From Allgaiera indica (GTDB lineage Bacteria > Pseudomonadota > Alphaproteobacteria > Rhodobacterales > Rhodobacteraceae), in the NCBI RefSeq assembly GCF_900106675.1, contig NZ_FNOB01000018.1, forward strand, positions 1-64,000: DNA of 64,000 nt, in the 5' to 3' direction. This document shows, in pieces, positions 27,335 to 37,012 of this stretch. The stretch's first letter is position 1, and the number at the start of each line of letters is the position of its first letter. The position numbers and the translations under genes are program-made. The notes below the pieces were generated by a model. It was not told the DNA's origin, made no database searches, and saw nothing but the letters and a program-made list of their open reading frames with translations.

Positions 27335-29194
27335 ATGACGCCAGGATTATTCCGAGTTTTGCGCGGTCTCGGGCTGGCGGTGTCGCTGGCGCTTGGGGCC
27401 GTGCCCGTGGCGGCGGATCAGGCGGGGCAGGGGGCGCAAACAGGCGGGCTTCAGATCGGATCCGGGCCGGAGCGGGGCATCGCTATGTATGGCACCCCCG
27501 CGCTACCACCGGATTTTGTGTCGCTGCCCTATGCCAACCCGAACGCGCCGCAGGGCGGCGCGATCCGGGTGGGCGACGTGTCCAGCTTCGATTCGCTCAA
27601 TCCCTTCACCCTGAAGGGGCGCGCGCCCTACCAGCTGACGCATCTGACCATGCAGTCGCTGATGACCCGCTCGCTCGACGAGCCCTTCACCCTGTACCCG
27701 CAGCTGGCCGAATCGGTGAGGACCGATGCCAGCCGCAGCTGGGTCGAATTCACCCTCAACCCGAAGGCCCGATTCTCGGACGGCAAGCCGGTGACGGTGG
27801 CCGATGTGCTGTGGTCGTTCAAGGCGCTGGCGAAGGTGAATCCGCTTTACGCCGGCGCCTGGGCGAAGGTCGCCAGCGCCACTCAGGTGGGGCCGCGCAC
27901 GGTGCGCTTCACCTTCAACACGCCGGACCGGGAACTGCCGCTGATCCTGGGCCTGCGCCCGGTGCTGGAAAAGGCCCAATGGCAGGGCCGCGATCTGGGC
28001 GCCTCGGGGCTGATGGTGCCGATCGGGTCGGGGCCCTATGTGGTGAAGTCGTTCTCGCCCGGGCGCTACATCGTCTACCAGAAGAACCCGCATTGGTGGG
28101 CGCGCGATCTGCCGGTGAACCGCGGGCGGTTCAACTTTGCCACCATCCGCTACGAATATTTCGGTGATTCCAACGCGATGTTCGAATCCTTCAAGGCGGG
28201 TGATCTGGATTTCTACCGCGAACCCAGCCCGGCGAAGTGGAAGACCAATTTCAACTTTCCCGCCGCGCGCGCGGGCCAGGTGGTGCTGAGCGAGATCGCC
28301 TCGCGCCGGCCCTCGGGGATCCAGGGGCTGGTGATGAACACGCGCCGACCCGAGTTCAAGGATTGGCGGGTGCGTCAGGCGCTGATCGACGCCTTCAACT
28401 TCGATTTCATCAACCGCACGGTGAATGGTGGCGCAGATCCTCGTATCACTTCCTATTTCTCGAACTCGCCGCTGGGGATGCGGCCCGGCCCCGCGACCGG
28501 CCGGGTGCGCGCACTGCTGGAGCCATTCAAGGATAACCTGCCGCCCGGCGCGCTGTCGGGCTACAGCCTGCCCGGATCGACCCTGTCCGAGATGGACCGC
28601 GGCGCGATCCGCAAGGCGATGAAACTGCTGGCCGAGGCCGGCTGGAAGGTGCGCCATGGTGAGCTGACCGATGCCCAGGGTCAGCCCTTCATCTTCACGA
28701 TCCTGCTGTCGCAGGGCCAGCAGCAGGCGGTGGGGGCGGCGGTCTCGATCTATGTGCGCGCGCTCCGGCGGCTGGGGATCACGGCCCACATCACCACCGT
28801 CGACAGCGCGCAATATGTCGAACGCACCGACCGCTATGATTTCGACATGACGTGGTATGTCCGTGCCCTCAGCCTTAGCCCGGGAAACGAGCAGATGCTG
28901 TATTGGGGCCATGATGGCGTGACGGAGCCAGGCACCCGCAACTGGATGGGCATGAACTCGCCGCCGGCCGAGGCAATGATCCGCACCATGCTCGATACCA
29001 AGGATCCGGAGGAATTCACCGCCGCGGTGCGGGCGCTGGACCGGATCCTGATGGCCGGGCGCTATGTCATTCCGTTTTGGTATTCCAAGGTCTCGCGGAT
29101 TGCCCATTCGCGCCATCTCAAATACCCTGAACACCTGCCCGCCTATGGGGATTGGCCCGGCTTTTTCCCCGATGTCTGGTGGTACGAGGACTGA
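27335..29194 (+). CDS. Family 5 extracellular solute-binding protein, YejA-like peptide-binding protein
   Basis: A 619-residue periplasmic protein with a signal peptide (LGLAVSLALGAVPVAADQ). Blocks GAIRVGDVSSFDSLNPFTLK, PQLAESVRTDASRSWVEFTL and KGRAPYQLTHLTMQSLM match the YejA/oligopeptide-binding group. The start ATG 27335 (MTPGLFRVLRGLG) is preferred to the frame opening at 27266. No Yej permease or ATPase genes follow; instead a small lipoprotein gene comes 4 bp after the stop, so the transporter parts must be elsewhere or missing. Confidence 0.88.
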   Translation: MTPGLFRVLRGLGLAVSLALGAVPVAADQAGQGAQTGGLQIGSGPERGIAMYGTPALPPDFVSLPYANPNAPQGGAIRVGDVSSFDSLNPFTLKGRAPYQLTHLTMQSLMTRSLDEPFTLYPQLAESVRTDASRSWVEFTLNPKARFSDGKPVTVADVLWSFKALAKVNPLYAGAWAKVASATQVGPRTVRFTFNTPDRELPLILGLRPVLEKAQWQGRDLGASGLMVPIGSGPYVVKSFSPGRYIVYQKNPHWWARDLPVNRGRFNFATIRYEYFGDSNAMFESFKAGDLDFYREPSPAKWKTNFNFPAARAGQVVLSEIASRRPSGIQGLVMNTRRPEFKDWRVRQALIDAFNFDFINRTVNGGADPRITSYFSNSPLGMRPGPATGRVRALLEPFKDNLPPGALSGYSLPGSTLSEMDRGAIRKAMKLLAEAGWKVRHGELTDAQGQPFIFTILLSQGQQQAVGAAVSIYVRALRRLGITAHITTVDSAQYVERTDRYDFDMTWYVRALSLSPGNEQMLYWGHDGVTEPGTRNWMGMNSPPAEAMIRTMLDTKDPEEFTAAVRALDRILMAGRYVIPFWYSKVSRIAHSRHLKYPEHLPAYGDWPGFFPDVWWYED

Positions 29195-29198
29195 GAGC

Positions 29199-29321
29199 AT
29201 GAAAAAGAACCTGATCCTTCTGATCGCCCTGATCGGCCTGTCTGCCTGCAACACTGTCGCCGGGGTCGGCGAAGACGTGACCGGCGGCGCCCGCACCGTG
29301 CAGGGCTGGTTCCGCGGCTGA
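29199..29321 (+). CDS. Entericidin-like small lipoprotein
   Basis: A 40-residue lipoprotein: MKKNLILLIALIGLSACNTV with lipobox LSAC, followed by a short mature peptide ending RTVQGWFRG. The segment VAGVGEDVTGGARTVQ matches entericidin A/B-type proteins. It starts 4 bp after the YejA-like gene and may be co-transcribed. Confidence 0.85.
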   Translation: MKKNLILLIALIGLSACNTVAGVGEDVTGGARTVQGWFRG

Positions 29322-29503
29322 ACCAGCCCGACCGCAGCGGTTGCTTCGGAGGCGGTGCAAAACTGCCTTTTAGTCAAATATAATCGGCGCATCGCGCGGA
29401 ACCGAGCCCATGTTGCGCGGCTTACATTCGAGGAACGCCCGGTTAAGTCGCGCACTGACGCGACCGGTACCGAGGGGCGGCCAGGGTGGTGATGAGGGGC
29501 AAC

Positions 29504-30259
29504 ATGGATCAGTTGGACTACATAAATGGTTTGCTTGAAGCACGGTGCGTCGATGAAGTCTGGGCTCTGTTGACGGAGCTGATGCGCGGATACGGCTTCG
29601 ATCGGCTCTTTTACATCTACGCGCGCGCGAATTCCGGCAGTCAGCTGGGCGAGCCCGGCAATGCGCTGGTGCTGTCGAACCATTCCAAGGCCTTTCTTGA
29701 CCGTTTCGTCGGCGACGGGCTTTATCGCAACGCGCCGATGGTGCGTTGGGCGAACGAGAACCAGGGGGTGTGCAACTGGCGATGTATCGACCAGATGCTG
29801 GAGAGCGGTAACGTCAGCGCGGCCGAGCGTCAGGTGATCTCCTTCAGTCGGCAGCACGGGGTGGTCGCGGGGCTGTCGATCAGCTTTGCCACGCTTGCGC
29901 TGCGCGCCAAGGGCGGCATCGGGCTGGTGGCGCGCGGTGGGCTGGGACATGACGACGTGGACGGAATCTGGCAAAGCCGCGGCCCCGAGATCCTGGCCCT
30001 GACCCGGGTCGCGCATCTGCGGATCATCTCGTTGCCCCATCCCCATGCCCGCACGATTCTGAGTCCCCGCCAGCGCGAGGCGCTGGAATGGGTGGCCGAG
30101 GGCAAGACCATGCTGGATATTGCCACGCTGATGGGCGTTTCGGTCCCGACGATCGAGAAACATCTGCGTCTTGCGCGCGAATCACTTCGGGTCGACAACA
30201 CCGCGCAGGCCGTGGCGAAGGCGACGATGATGAACCAAATCTTCGCCAAGGAAGCCTGA
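29504..30259 (+). CDS. LuxR-family regulator with autoinducer-binding-type domain (solo)
   Basis: About 251 residues. The N-terminal 170 residues resemble an acyl-homoserine-lactone-binding domain (MRGYGFDRLFYIYAR, VRWANENQGVCNWRCID). The C-terminus is a GerE/LuxR HTH (LSPRQREALEWVAEGKTMLD, VSVPTIEKHLRLARESLRVD). The Asp-Pro pair usual in the ligand pocket reads Ala-Pro (RNAPMVRW), so ligand binding may differ. No luxI homologue lies in the window. ATG 29504 follows AGGGGC; ATG 29492 is also possible. Confidence 0.85.
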   Translation: MDQLDYINGLLEARCVDEVWALLTELMRGYGFDRLFYIYARANSGSQLGEPGNALVLSNHSKAFLDRFVGDGLYRNAPMVRWANENQGVCNWRCIDQMLESGNVSAAERQVISFSRQHGVVAGLSISFATLALRAKGGIGLVARGGLGHDDVDGIWQSRGPEILALTRVAHLRIISLPHPHARTILSPRQREALEWVAEGKTMLDIATLMGVSVPTIEKHLRLARESLRVDNTAQAVAKATMMNQIFAKEA

Positions 30260-30659
30260 TGCGCACCATTTCGCGCCCAAAACTTGATCTTTTAGTCAGG
30301 TATGGTTTTCCAGACTGGCCCGACGCCACGTAAAGTGGCAAGCTGTTAATGTTCCGTGAGTGGTGGCATTGGCCAAGGGACATACGACTCGGACCGCAGT
30401 GCGATTTCACTGTAGGCGAGTCGTTCCGGGTGACCGGAATATTGGCCTGCCGGGTGTATAGTCCGCCCGACAGGTCAATTCCAACTACGCGCTGCCGATA
30501 CTCTGAGGTCGCCGCGCGTGCGGGGGGCGGTGCGGTCCGGTCGGCCGCACCGTTTCTCATTTTCGCCCTCTTCTCCTTTTCTGCCCGGCGAGAAGCGCCA
30601 TGGGACGCGGCCGGGGGACGGATGTGGCACCCGCGTGGGTCCGCCCCCGCAAACAAGAA
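30260..30659. other. Intergenic 400 bp, no gene seen
   Basis: This lies between luxR and the tsf terminator. A TCTTTTAGTCAGGTATG sequence near 30290 resembles CCTTTTAGTCAAATATA near 29367, on the other side of luxR. No protein-like frame is visible, and the rest is GC-rich. Confidence 0.4.
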
Positions 30660-30660
30660 C

Positions 30661-30686
30661 GGCGCGGCCCCGGATAGGACCGCGCC
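30661..30686 (-). terminator. Terminator of the rpsB-tsf operon
   Basis: Stem GGCGCGG/CCGCGCC with a 12-base loop, followed on the minus strand by GTTCTTGTTTG. It lies 26 bp past the tsf stop. Confidence 0.65.
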
Positions 30687-30711
30687 GCGCATGTTCCAAA
30701 GGGCAGGGGGA

Positions 30712-31599
30712 TCAGCCGGCCAGGGTCTTGGCGACCTCGGCGGCAAAATCCTCTTCCTTCTTCTCGACACCTTCGCCCACTTCCATGCGGACGAAGCCGG
30801 TGATCTCGACGCCCGCATCCTTGGCCGCCTGGCCCACGGTGATGTCGGGGTTGATCACGAATTGCTGGTTGAGCAGCGTGACCTCGGCGACGAATTTCTT
30901 CATCCGGCCCTCGATCATCTTCTCGATCACCGCCTCGGGCTTGCCCGATTCGCGCGCGATGTCGATCTGCACCTGACGCTCCTTCTCGACGACCGCCGGG
31001 TCCAGATCGGCCTCGGACAGCGCCGCGGGATTGGTGGCGGCGACATGCATCGCCACCTGCTTGCCGATGTCGCGCGCATTGACCGCGTCGCCCTTCAGGG
31101 CCACCAGAACGCCGATCTTGCCCATGCCGTCGGCGGCGGCGTTGTGGACGTAATGCACCACCGTCTCGCCCTCGAGCACATGCATCCGGCGCAGCGTCAT
31201 GTTCTCGCCGATGCGCGCGATCGCGTCGGTCAGCACCTGCTCGATCGGCTTGCCGTTCAGATGCGTGGCGTTGAGCACCTCGACGCTCTCTCCGGTTTCC
31301 AGCGCCACCGCGGTGATCTCGGCCACCAGCTTCTGGAAATCGGCGTTCTTGGCGACGAAATCGGTTTCCGAGTTCAGCTCGACCGTGACGCCGCGCCCGT
31401 CCCTGACGGCGACGCCGACAAGACCCTCGGCCGCGGTGCGGCCAGCCTTCTTGGCGGCCTTCGCCAGCCCCTTGGTACGCAGCCAGTCGACGGCGGCTTC
31501 CATGTCGCCGTCGGTTTCGGTCAACGCCTTCTTGGCATCCATCATGCCTGCGCCGGTGGTGTCGCGCAGTTCCTTCACCATGCTCGCGGTGATCGCCAT
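30712..31599 (-). CDS. tsf: Translation elongation factor Ts
   Basis: A 295-residue guanine-nucleotide exchange factor for EF-Tu. The N-terminal UBA-like region [20 protein letters not shown] and the core [16 protein letters not shown] are diagnostic. ATG 31599 follows an AGGAGG ribosome-binding site. The frame stays open through rpsB upstream, but only this part is EF-Ts. It is the second gene of the conserved rpsB-tsf operon. Confidence 0.97.
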   Translation of the reverse strand: MAITASMVKELRDTTGAGMMDAKKALTETDGDMEAAVDWLRTKGLAKAAKKAGRTAAEGLVGVAVRDGRGVTVELNSETDFVAKNADFQKLVAEITAVALETGESVEVLNATHLNGKPIEQVLTDAIARIGENMTLRRMHVLEGETVVHYVHNAAADGMGKIGVLVALKGDAVNARDIGKQVAMHVAATNPAALSEADLDPAVVEKERQVQIDIARESGKPEAVIEKMIEGRMKKFVAEVTLLNQQFVINPDITVGQAAKDAGVEITGFVRMEVGEGVEKKEEDFAAEVAKTLAG

Positions 31600-31679
31600 A
31601 GCGGCCTCCTGCAATATTGAAATCTGGGTTAGCCGAGGGGGGCTTATACCCCCCCGGCGACAGTCATGTGACGGGGCCG

Positions 31680-32441
31680 TCAGGCCTCGGCGCCGGCTTC
31701 TTCCTCGGCCGGGGCCTCTTCGAGCGCGCCCAGGTCGACACCGGCGGCGCCCATCTGTGCGGTCATGCCGTCCAGCGCGGCGCGGCTGACCAGATCGCAG
31801 TACAGCGAAATCGCGCGCGCCGCGTCGTCGTTGCCCGGAATGATGTAATCGACGCCCTTGGGCGAGCAATTGGTGTCGACGATCGCGACGACCGGAATGC
31901 CCAGCTTCTTGGCCTCGAGGATCGCCAGATCCTCCTTGTTCACGTCGATCACGAACAGCGCGTCGGGCACGCCGCCCATTTCGCGGATCCCGCCCAGGCT
32001 GGCCTGCAGCTTGGCTTGTTCGCGTTCCATGCCAAGGCGCTCTTTCTTGGTCAGGCCCTCGGCGCCCTGCGCCATCAACTCGTCGATCTGCTTCAGCCGC
32101 TGGATCGATTTCGACACCGTCTGCCAGTTGGTCAGCGTGCCGCCCAGCCAGCGGTGGTTCATGTAGTATTGCGCGCATTTCTCGGCCGCCTCGGCGATCG
32201 GCTTCGAGGCCTGGCGCTTGGTGCCGACGAACAGGATGCGGCCGTTCTTGGCCACGGTCTCGCGGATGAAGTTCAGCGCGGCGTCCAGCATCGGGACGGT
32301 CTGCGTCAGGTCGATGATGTGGATGCCGTTGCGGTCGCCGTAGATGTATTCGCCCATCTGCGGGTTCCAGCGCTGGGTCTGGTGGCCATAGTGAACGCCA
32401 GCTTCCAACAGCTGACGCATGGAGAATTCGGGGAGCGCCAT
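31680..32441 (-). CDS. rpsB: 30S ribosomal protein S2
   Basis: A 253-residue ribosomal protein: [38 protein letters not shown] and [13 protein letters not shown] are hallmark blocks. The start at ATG 32441 (MALPEFSM) is preferred over the ATG two codons upstream because family members begin MALPEF, and AAAGGA stands at suitable spacing. The acidic tail ([13 protein letters not shown]) is common in this order. tsf follows after 80 bp containing a GGGGGG/CCCCCC hairpin (about 31634-31658). Confidence 0.97.
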   Translation of the reverse strand: MALPEFSMRQLLEAGVHYGHQTQRWNPQMGEYIYGDRNGIHIIDLTQTVPMLDAALNFIRETVAKNGRILFVGTKRQASKPIAEAAEKCAQYYMNHRWLGGTLTNWQTVSKSIQRLKQIDELMAQGAEGLTKKERLGMEREQAKLQASLGGIREMGGVPDALFVIDVNKEDLAILEAKKLGIPVVAIVDTNCSPKGVDYIIPGNDDAARAISLYCDLVSRAALDGMTAQMGAAGVDLGALEEAPAEEEAGAEA

Positions 32442-32635
32442 GTCCATTTCCTTTCCGGTTTGCGCCTCGGCAGGGCCGTTTCAGGGTTTCCCCCAACCGG
32501 CGGACGCGCGGGGATGTCTCCCCCGGGCGCCCAGGCCCTGCCTGTGAAGTGCCGCGCGTATAACCGGGGCAGGGCGGGTTTGCAAGGGGTGCCGCACAAC
32601 AGGCGCCACGATGGCGTGAGATGGACTTCAGCGTG

Positions 32636-32693
32636 AGTATTTGTGCCAAGATGAAGGAGGTAGGCCTTCCATGTTCATCTTGGCGAAAATACT
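32636..32693. repeat. Head-to-head pair of dispersed repeats forming a 20-bp-stem hairpin
   Basis: AGTATTTGTGCCAAGATGAA (32636-32655) and its inverse TTCATCTTGGCGAAAATACT (32674-32693) are complementary at 18 of 20 positions around an 18-base loop. Each arm is a member of the repeat family also seen at 21705. It lies between rpsB and the convergently placed end of the dioxygenase-like gene's intergenic region. Confidence 0.8.
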
Positions 32694-32771
32694 TTGTGGG
32701 GTTGCCATTCGTTGCGCCATTGGTCCGGGCAAGAATGGCGACGGGGGGGGGGCCCCAGCGCCGCGGTCGCG

Positions 32772-33698
32772 TCAGAGCCCGTTCACCGGCACCTTGAGGT
32801 AGGTCTTGCCGTTATCCTCGGCCTCTGGCATGCGGCCCGCGCGCATGTTGACCTGCAACGAGGGGATGATCAGCCGCGGCATGCCCAGGGTCTTGTCGCG
32901 CTCTTCGCGCATCTTGACGAATTCCTCGGCCTTCTTGCCGCCGCCGACATGGACGTTGCGCGCCTTTTCCTCGGCCACGCTGGTTTCCCAGGCGTATTCC
33001 TTGCGTCCGGGGGCGCCGTAATCGTGGCCGACGAAGATCCGGGTTTCGTCCGGCAGGGTCAGGATCTTCTGGATCGAGGCATAGAGATCCTCGGCCGAGC
33101 CGCCGGGAAAATCGCAGCGCGCGGTGCCGAAATCGGGCATGAACAGCGTGTCGCCGACGAAGGCCGCGTCGCCGATCACATAGGTCAGGCAGGCCGGCGT
33201 ATGGCCTGGCGTATGCAGCACGCGCCCCTCGAGCCCGCCGATGGCGAAACTGTCGCCCTCAGAGAAGAGCTTGTCGAACTGGCTGCCGTCGCGCTGGAAC
33301 CGGGTGCCTTCGTTGAAGATCTTGCCGAAGACATCCTGCACCACGCGGATCTTCTCGCCGATGCCGATCTTGCCGCCCAGACGTTCCTGGACATAGGGCG
33401 CGGCGGAAAGGTGGTCGGCATGGACATGGGTTTCCAGCACCCATTCCACCTTCAGCCCGCGTTCCTGCACATGGGCCACGATCGCATCGGCCGAACGCGT
33501 GTCGGTCTGTCCCGAGGCATAGTCGAAATCCAGCACGGAATCGATCACAGCGCAGGCGTCGGACGCCGGATCCTTGACCACATAGGACACGGTATTCGTC
33601 GCCTCGTCGAAGAACGCGAAGACATCGGGCCGCTGCACGGCGGTCTTCGCCGTGGCCGTGGCGGCGCTCTGGGGATCAGTCGCGGCTGTGTCGGTCAT
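32772..33698 (-). CDS. MBL-fold persulfide dioxygenase-like protein (Blh/ETHE1 group)
   Basis: A 308-residue MBL protein. Metal-binding [39 protein letters not shown] and IFVGHDYG match the Blh/ETHE1 group, which oxidises glutathione persulfide to sulfite. The protein lacks a rhodanese domain. ATG 33698 follows AAAGGAGAC. The frame runs on upstream without MBL homology. Persulfide chemistry is inferred from family resemblance; no sqr gene lies nearby. Confidence 0.85.
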   Translation of the reverse strand: MTDTAATDPQSAATATAKTAVQRPDVFAFFDEATNTVSYVVKDPASDACAVIDSVLDFDYASGQTDTRSADAIVAHVQERGLKVEWVLETHVHADHLSAAPYVQERLGGKIGIGEKIRVVQDVFGKIFNEGTRFQRDGSQFDKLFSEGDSFAIGGLEGRVLHTPGHTPACLTYVIGDAAFVGDTLFMPDFGTARCDFPGGSAEDLYASIQKILTLPDETRIFVGHDYGAPGRKEYAWETSVAEEKARNVHVGGGKKAEEFVKMREERDKTLGMPRLIIPSLQVNMRAGRMPEAEDNGKTYLKVPVNGL

Positions 33699-33789
33699 GG
33701 AAGTCTCCTTTCCCGTTCTCCTTGGAATATAGGGTGTGCGGGACACAATCCAAGACGCGCATGTGAAACGGCGGCGGGGACCTGCCGGG

Positions 33790-34467
33790 TCAGCCGGTCT
33801 CTCCGGCAAGCAGATGCGGCAGCGCCAGATCCGCGAATCCGCGCCAATCCGAGAAGGCGAACCGGTGCGGAAGCGCCTCGATGGGCGCGTGCCGGTAGCC
33901 TTCGGTGTAAAGCGCGAAGGCCGCGCCAGCATTGGCGGCGGTCTCGGCATCCACCTCGCTGTCACCGACATAGAGCAGCGGTCCGCCGCCCAGCCGGTCA
34001 TGCGCGTGATGCACCATCGCCGGATCGGGCTTGCGGCTGGGCAGGCTGTCGCCGCCGAGCACCACCTCGAAGTGATCGAGCAGCCCGACATGCGTCAGCG
34101 CCGCAATCGCGGGCCCGTGCGGCTTGTTGGTGCAAACCCCCAGCCGGCAGCCACGCGCCGCCAGCGCGCTCAGCGCCTGGGACACGCCGGGGTAGGGGGT
34201 GTTGCCCTCGACGTCGTACAGGTAACGTGCCATCAGCGCCGTCTCGACCCGGGCAAACATCGGGCCTTCCGGGTCCTCTCCCTGCGCCTCAAGCACCTGA
34301 CGGATCAGATGCGGCACGCCACGGCCGACAAAGCCGCGCACCTGAACCATGCCTAGCGCGGGATAGCCCAGATCGGCCATCACCGCGTTGACCATCGCAT
34401 GGATCGCGGGGATCGAGTCAATCAATGTGCCGTCGAGATCGAAAAGCAGGGCGGGGACATCGGACAT
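33790..34467 (-). CDS. gph: Phosphoglycolate phosphatase-like HAD hydrolase
   Basis: A 225-residue HAD-IA phosphatase with all catalytic motifs: LFDLDGTLIDS (nucleophile and acid Asp), CTNKP, Lys in RKPDPAMV and VGDSEVDAETAANAG. It likely removes phosphate from 2-phosphoglycolate. The gene order rpe, Tat-MBL, gph on one strand resembles the widespread rpe-gph pairing, supporting the assignment. ATG 34467 (MSDVPALLFDLDG) is taken as start, with another ATG two codons earlier. Confidence 0.88.
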   Translation of the reverse strand: MSDVPALLFDLDGTLIDSIPAIHAMVNAVMADLGYPALGMVQVRGFVGRGVPHLIRQVLEAQGEDPEGPMFARVETALMARYLYDVEGNTPYPGVSQALSALAARGCRLGVCTNKPHGPAIAALTHVGLLDHFEVVLGGDSLPSRKPDPAMVHHAHDRLGGGPLLYVGDSEVDAETAANAGAAFALYTEGYRHAPIEALPHRFAFSDWRGFADLALPHLLAGETG

Positions 34468-34509
34468 GGGCAACTTTCGCGGACTGAGGGTCAGGATCGG
34501 GCTTCGGCG

Positions 34510-35415
34510 TCAGGCTTCGGCTATGAAACGATAGCCGTCGGGGGCCTTTTCGGCCCTGCCGATGCCGGGGCCCGGCAGGTGGAAGCCGATCAGCCGCATC
34601 TTGTCCTGCACAATCTGATCGAGCAGCGCGACGCGCGCCTGCGCGGCCTGGTCGGGGTCCTGATCGCTGCCCCAATGCCAGCCGGGGCGCAAGAAGGCCA
34701 GATGCGCATTTGCCACCGCATCGCCCAGCACCATGACGCTATCGGACCCCTGGTGCAGCACATAGGACATATGGCCCGGCGTATGGCCATAGGTGGCTTG
34801 GGCGGTGACACCGGGCAGGATCTCTTGTCCGTCCTTGATCTCGGTGATCCGCTCGGCCAGCAGATCAAGGCGCCGCCGCGCGCCCACCGCAAAGGCCTGC
34901 CGCGCCGGGCCGATCGCAGCCAGCGTGTCGGGATCGCGCCAATAGGCGAATTCGTCGGCGCCCATCAGATACTGGGCCTCGGCAAAGAGCGGCTCGTCGA
35001 AATCGTCGAGCACACCCCACAGGTGATCGGGGTGACCATGGGTGAAGACCACATGCGTGACTTCACCGGGAGAAACCCCGACCGCGTCGAGCGCCGCCAG
35101 CAGCTTTCCGGCAGTGGGTTGAAACCCGGGACCGGAACCCGCGTCGAAGAGAATTGTATTGGTGCCATCGCGCAGCAGCGTCAGGTTGCATGGAGGAGTG
35201 AAGCTTTGCCCCTCAACCCCTTGAAGCAACAGAATTTCATCGGCCTCTGGCTGCGGGGCATCCCCCAGCATGAAGGCCCTGGGCAGCACGAGATGGCCAT
35301 CGCTGAGCGTCTCTATCTTGACTTGCCCCATCTCCAGCGTGACGCCGGCCCAGACCGGGCGCGCCAGCGTCGCGGCGGCACAGGCCCCCAGCATCTGTCT
35401 CCGGGTGATCTTCAT
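34510..35415 (-). CDS. Tat-exported MBL-fold metallo-hydrolase
   Basis: A 301-residue protein with a twin-arginine signal (MKITRRQMLGACAAATLA) ending near ARPVWA. The metal-binding motif is FTHGHPDHLWG, with a later YGHTPGHMSYVLHQG block. It resembles periplasmic quorum-quenching-lactonase-type or arylsulfatase-like MBL proteins; the substrate is unknown. It lies 42 bp before gph and 63 bp after rpe, so the three genes are probably one transcription unit. Confidence 0.85.
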   Translation of the reverse strand: MKITRRQMLGACAAATLARPVWAGVTLEMGQVKIETLSDGHLVLPRAFMLGDAPQPEADEILLLQGVEGQSFTPPCNLTLLRDGTNTILFDAGSGPGFQPTAGKLLAALDAVGVSPGEVTHVVFTHGHPDHLWGVLDDFDEPLFAEAQYLMGADEFAYWRDPDTLAAIGPARQAFAVGARRRLDLLAERITEIKDGQEILPGVTAQATYGHTPGHMSYVLHQGSDSVMVLGDAVANAHLAFLRPGWHWGSDQDPDQAAQARVALLDQIVQDKMRLIGFHLPGPGIGRAEKAPDGYRFIAEA

Positions 35416-35478
35416 CGCTTCCTCCCTCCGGTCCTCGGCCGGCGCGGGTGCCAGTTTCTGTTAGCGAGCCAAGGCGGT

Positions 35479-36171
35479 CTAGGCCCGGGCGGCCTCGGCT
35501 GCGTCGCGGATCGCCCTGATATTGGCGCCGTAGATTTCTGGCTTGTCAACCGAGCCGCCCTTGAACACGGCCGAGCCGGCCACCAGCACATCGGCCCCGG
35601 CGGCCACGACCAAGGGTGCGGTTTCGGGCGTGACGCCGCCGTCGATCTGGATATGCACATCACGATCGCCGATCATCTGCCTGATCTTGCGCGTTTTTTC
35701 CACGCCAGAGCGGATAAATTTCTGCCCCCCGAAACCCGGGTTCACCGTCATCACCAACACCAGATCCACCAGATCCAGCACCTCGGCGATCGCCTCGGCC
35801 GGCGTGCCGGGGTTCAGCACCACGCCGGCCTTAACGCCCTGGGCGCGGATCGCCTGCAGCGTCCGATGGATATGCGGCCCGGCCTCGACATGGGCGCTGA
35901 TCAGATCCGCGCCGGCCTCGGCATAGGCCTCGATATAGGTATCGACCGGCGCGATCATCAGATGCACGTCCATGAAGGTCTTCACATGAGGCCGGAATGC
36001 TTTCACCGCAGGTGGGCCGAAGGTGAGGTTGGGCACGAAGTGGCCATCCATCACATCGACATGCACCCAATCGGCGCCCTGGGCCTCGATGGCACGGATC
36101 TCGGCACCGAAATTGGCGAAATCGGCGGATAGGATCGAGGGTGCGATCTTGACGGAACGGTCAAAGCTCAT
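35479..36171 (-). CDS. rpe: Ribulose-phosphate 3-epimerase
   Basis: A 230-residue TIM-barrel enzyme that interconverts ribulose 5-phosphate and xylulose 5-phosphate (pentose phosphate and Calvin cycles). It begins IAPSILSADFANFGAEI and carries VMDGHFVPNLTFGP, LVMTVNPGFGGQKFI and IQIDGGVTPET, which hold metal ligands, catalytic Asp residues and phosphate-binding glycines. It is first in the rpe-MBL-gph unit. Confidence 0.95.
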   Translation of the reverse strand: MSFDRSVKIAPSILSADFANFGAEIRAIEAQGADWVHVDVMDGHFVPNLTFGPPAVKAFRPHVKTFMDVHLMIAPVDTYIEAYAEAGADLISAHVEAGPHIHRTLQAIRAQGVKAGVVLNPGTPAEAIAEVLDLVDLVLVMTVNPGFGGQKFIRSGVEKTRKIRQMIGDRDVHIQIDGGVTPETAPLVVAAGADVLVAGSAVFKGGSVDKPEIYGANIRAIRDAAEAARA

Positions 36172-36436
36172 GTCCGGTCTCCCTGGGCGCGGATGGTAGG
36201 TTCATTTAGAAGAGATCGAGGGCCTGCGTCCAGCCGCTGCGGGGGATTGTCGCGCGAATAAAGTATAGTCGTGTAAAATTAATATACTACGCTCGAAACT
36301 TAATTTTCCATTACGACGTTCTAGCCCTCTCATCAGATGCATTTGTTACATAATACTGATTATGGGTATTTCGATCTTGCGATATCATACCGATACCCAT
36401 TTCCCTCGATACCCCCAAGAAACCACCGAGAAACGA
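36172..36436. other. AT-rich intergenic stretch
   Basis: 265 bp upstream of rpe and beyond the rpsI terminator. From about 36250 to 36420 the base composition is strikingly AT-rich compared with all neighbours. It contains a GGGTAT...ATACCC inverted pair (around 36363-36402) and three GGTATCG-type words read on the minus strand. It must hold the rpe promoter. No gene is visible. Confidence 0.5.
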
Positions 36437-36441
36437 CAAAA

Positions 36442-36463
36442 GGCCCGCAGCAATGCGCGGGCC
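36442..36463 (-). terminator. Terminator of the rplM-rpsI operon
   Basis: Stem GGCCCGC/GCGGGCC with an 8-base loop, followed on the minus strand by TTTTGTCG, 29 bp after the rpsI stop. Confidence 0.85.
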
Positions 36464-36492
36464 CCTTGCCGAATTGTCGCCTGTGCGAAGGA

Positions 36493-37011
36493 TCAGCGCT
36501 TCGAGAACTGGAAGCTGCGGCGCGCTTTCGCCTTGCCGTACTTCTTCCGTTCCACGACGCGGCTGTCGCGGGTCAGGAAACCCGCGGCCTTCAGCGCGGC
36601 GCGCAGCGTCGGGTCGTAGAGTTGCAGCGCCTTCGAGATGCCGTGCTTCACGGCCCCTGCCTGCCCCGACAGACCGCCGCCCTTGACGGTGGCCATCACG
36701 TCGAACTGGCCTTCGACATTCGCCACCGTGAACGGCTGACGCAGGATCATCTGCAGCACCGGGCGTGCGAAGTAGACACTGTAGTCGACGAACTCGCCCT
36801 TGTTGTTGCGGATCAGGAACTTGCCCGAACCCGGCTTGATCCAGACCCTAGCAACGGCGTCCTTGCGCTTGCCGGTCGCATAAGCCCGGCCCTGCGCGTC
36901 GCGCATCGGCTCACGTAGGCTTTCGGTGTCGGTCGTCGCAACGACCGCATCACCGGCCTCGACCGAGACGGCGTCTTTCAGCGCGTCGAGGGATTTGATT
37001 TCTTCGGCCAT
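36493..37011 (-). CDS. rpsI: 30S ribosomal protein S9
   Basis: A 172-residue protein whose conserved part begins [20 protein letters not shown] and ends [20 protein letters not shown] with the basic KR tail that reaches the P site. The N-terminal extension of about 40 residues ([20 protein letters not shown]) is usual in Rhodobacterales. It follows rplM with one base between stop and start. Confidence 0.97.
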   Translation of the reverse strand: MAEEIKSLDALKDAVSVEAGDAVVATTDTESLREPMRDAQGRAYATGKRKDAVARVWIKPGSGKFLIRNNKGEFVDYSVYFARPVLQMILRQPFTVANVEGQFDVMATVKGGGLSGQAGAVKHGISKALQLYDPTLRAALKAAGFLTRDSRVVERKKYGKAKARRSFQFSKR

Positions 37012-37012
37012 G

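Noticed and set aside
30712-32649. A single 645-residue protein covering tsf and upstream sequence
   Set aside because: Only the part after ATG 31599 is EF-Ts; the upstream stretch of the frame overlaps rpsB out of frame.
33699-33760. SqrR/BigR-type palindrome before the persulfide-dioxygenase-like gene
   Set aside because: Only GTTC-N6-GAAT is present; spacing and first base do not fit ATTC-N8-GAAT.
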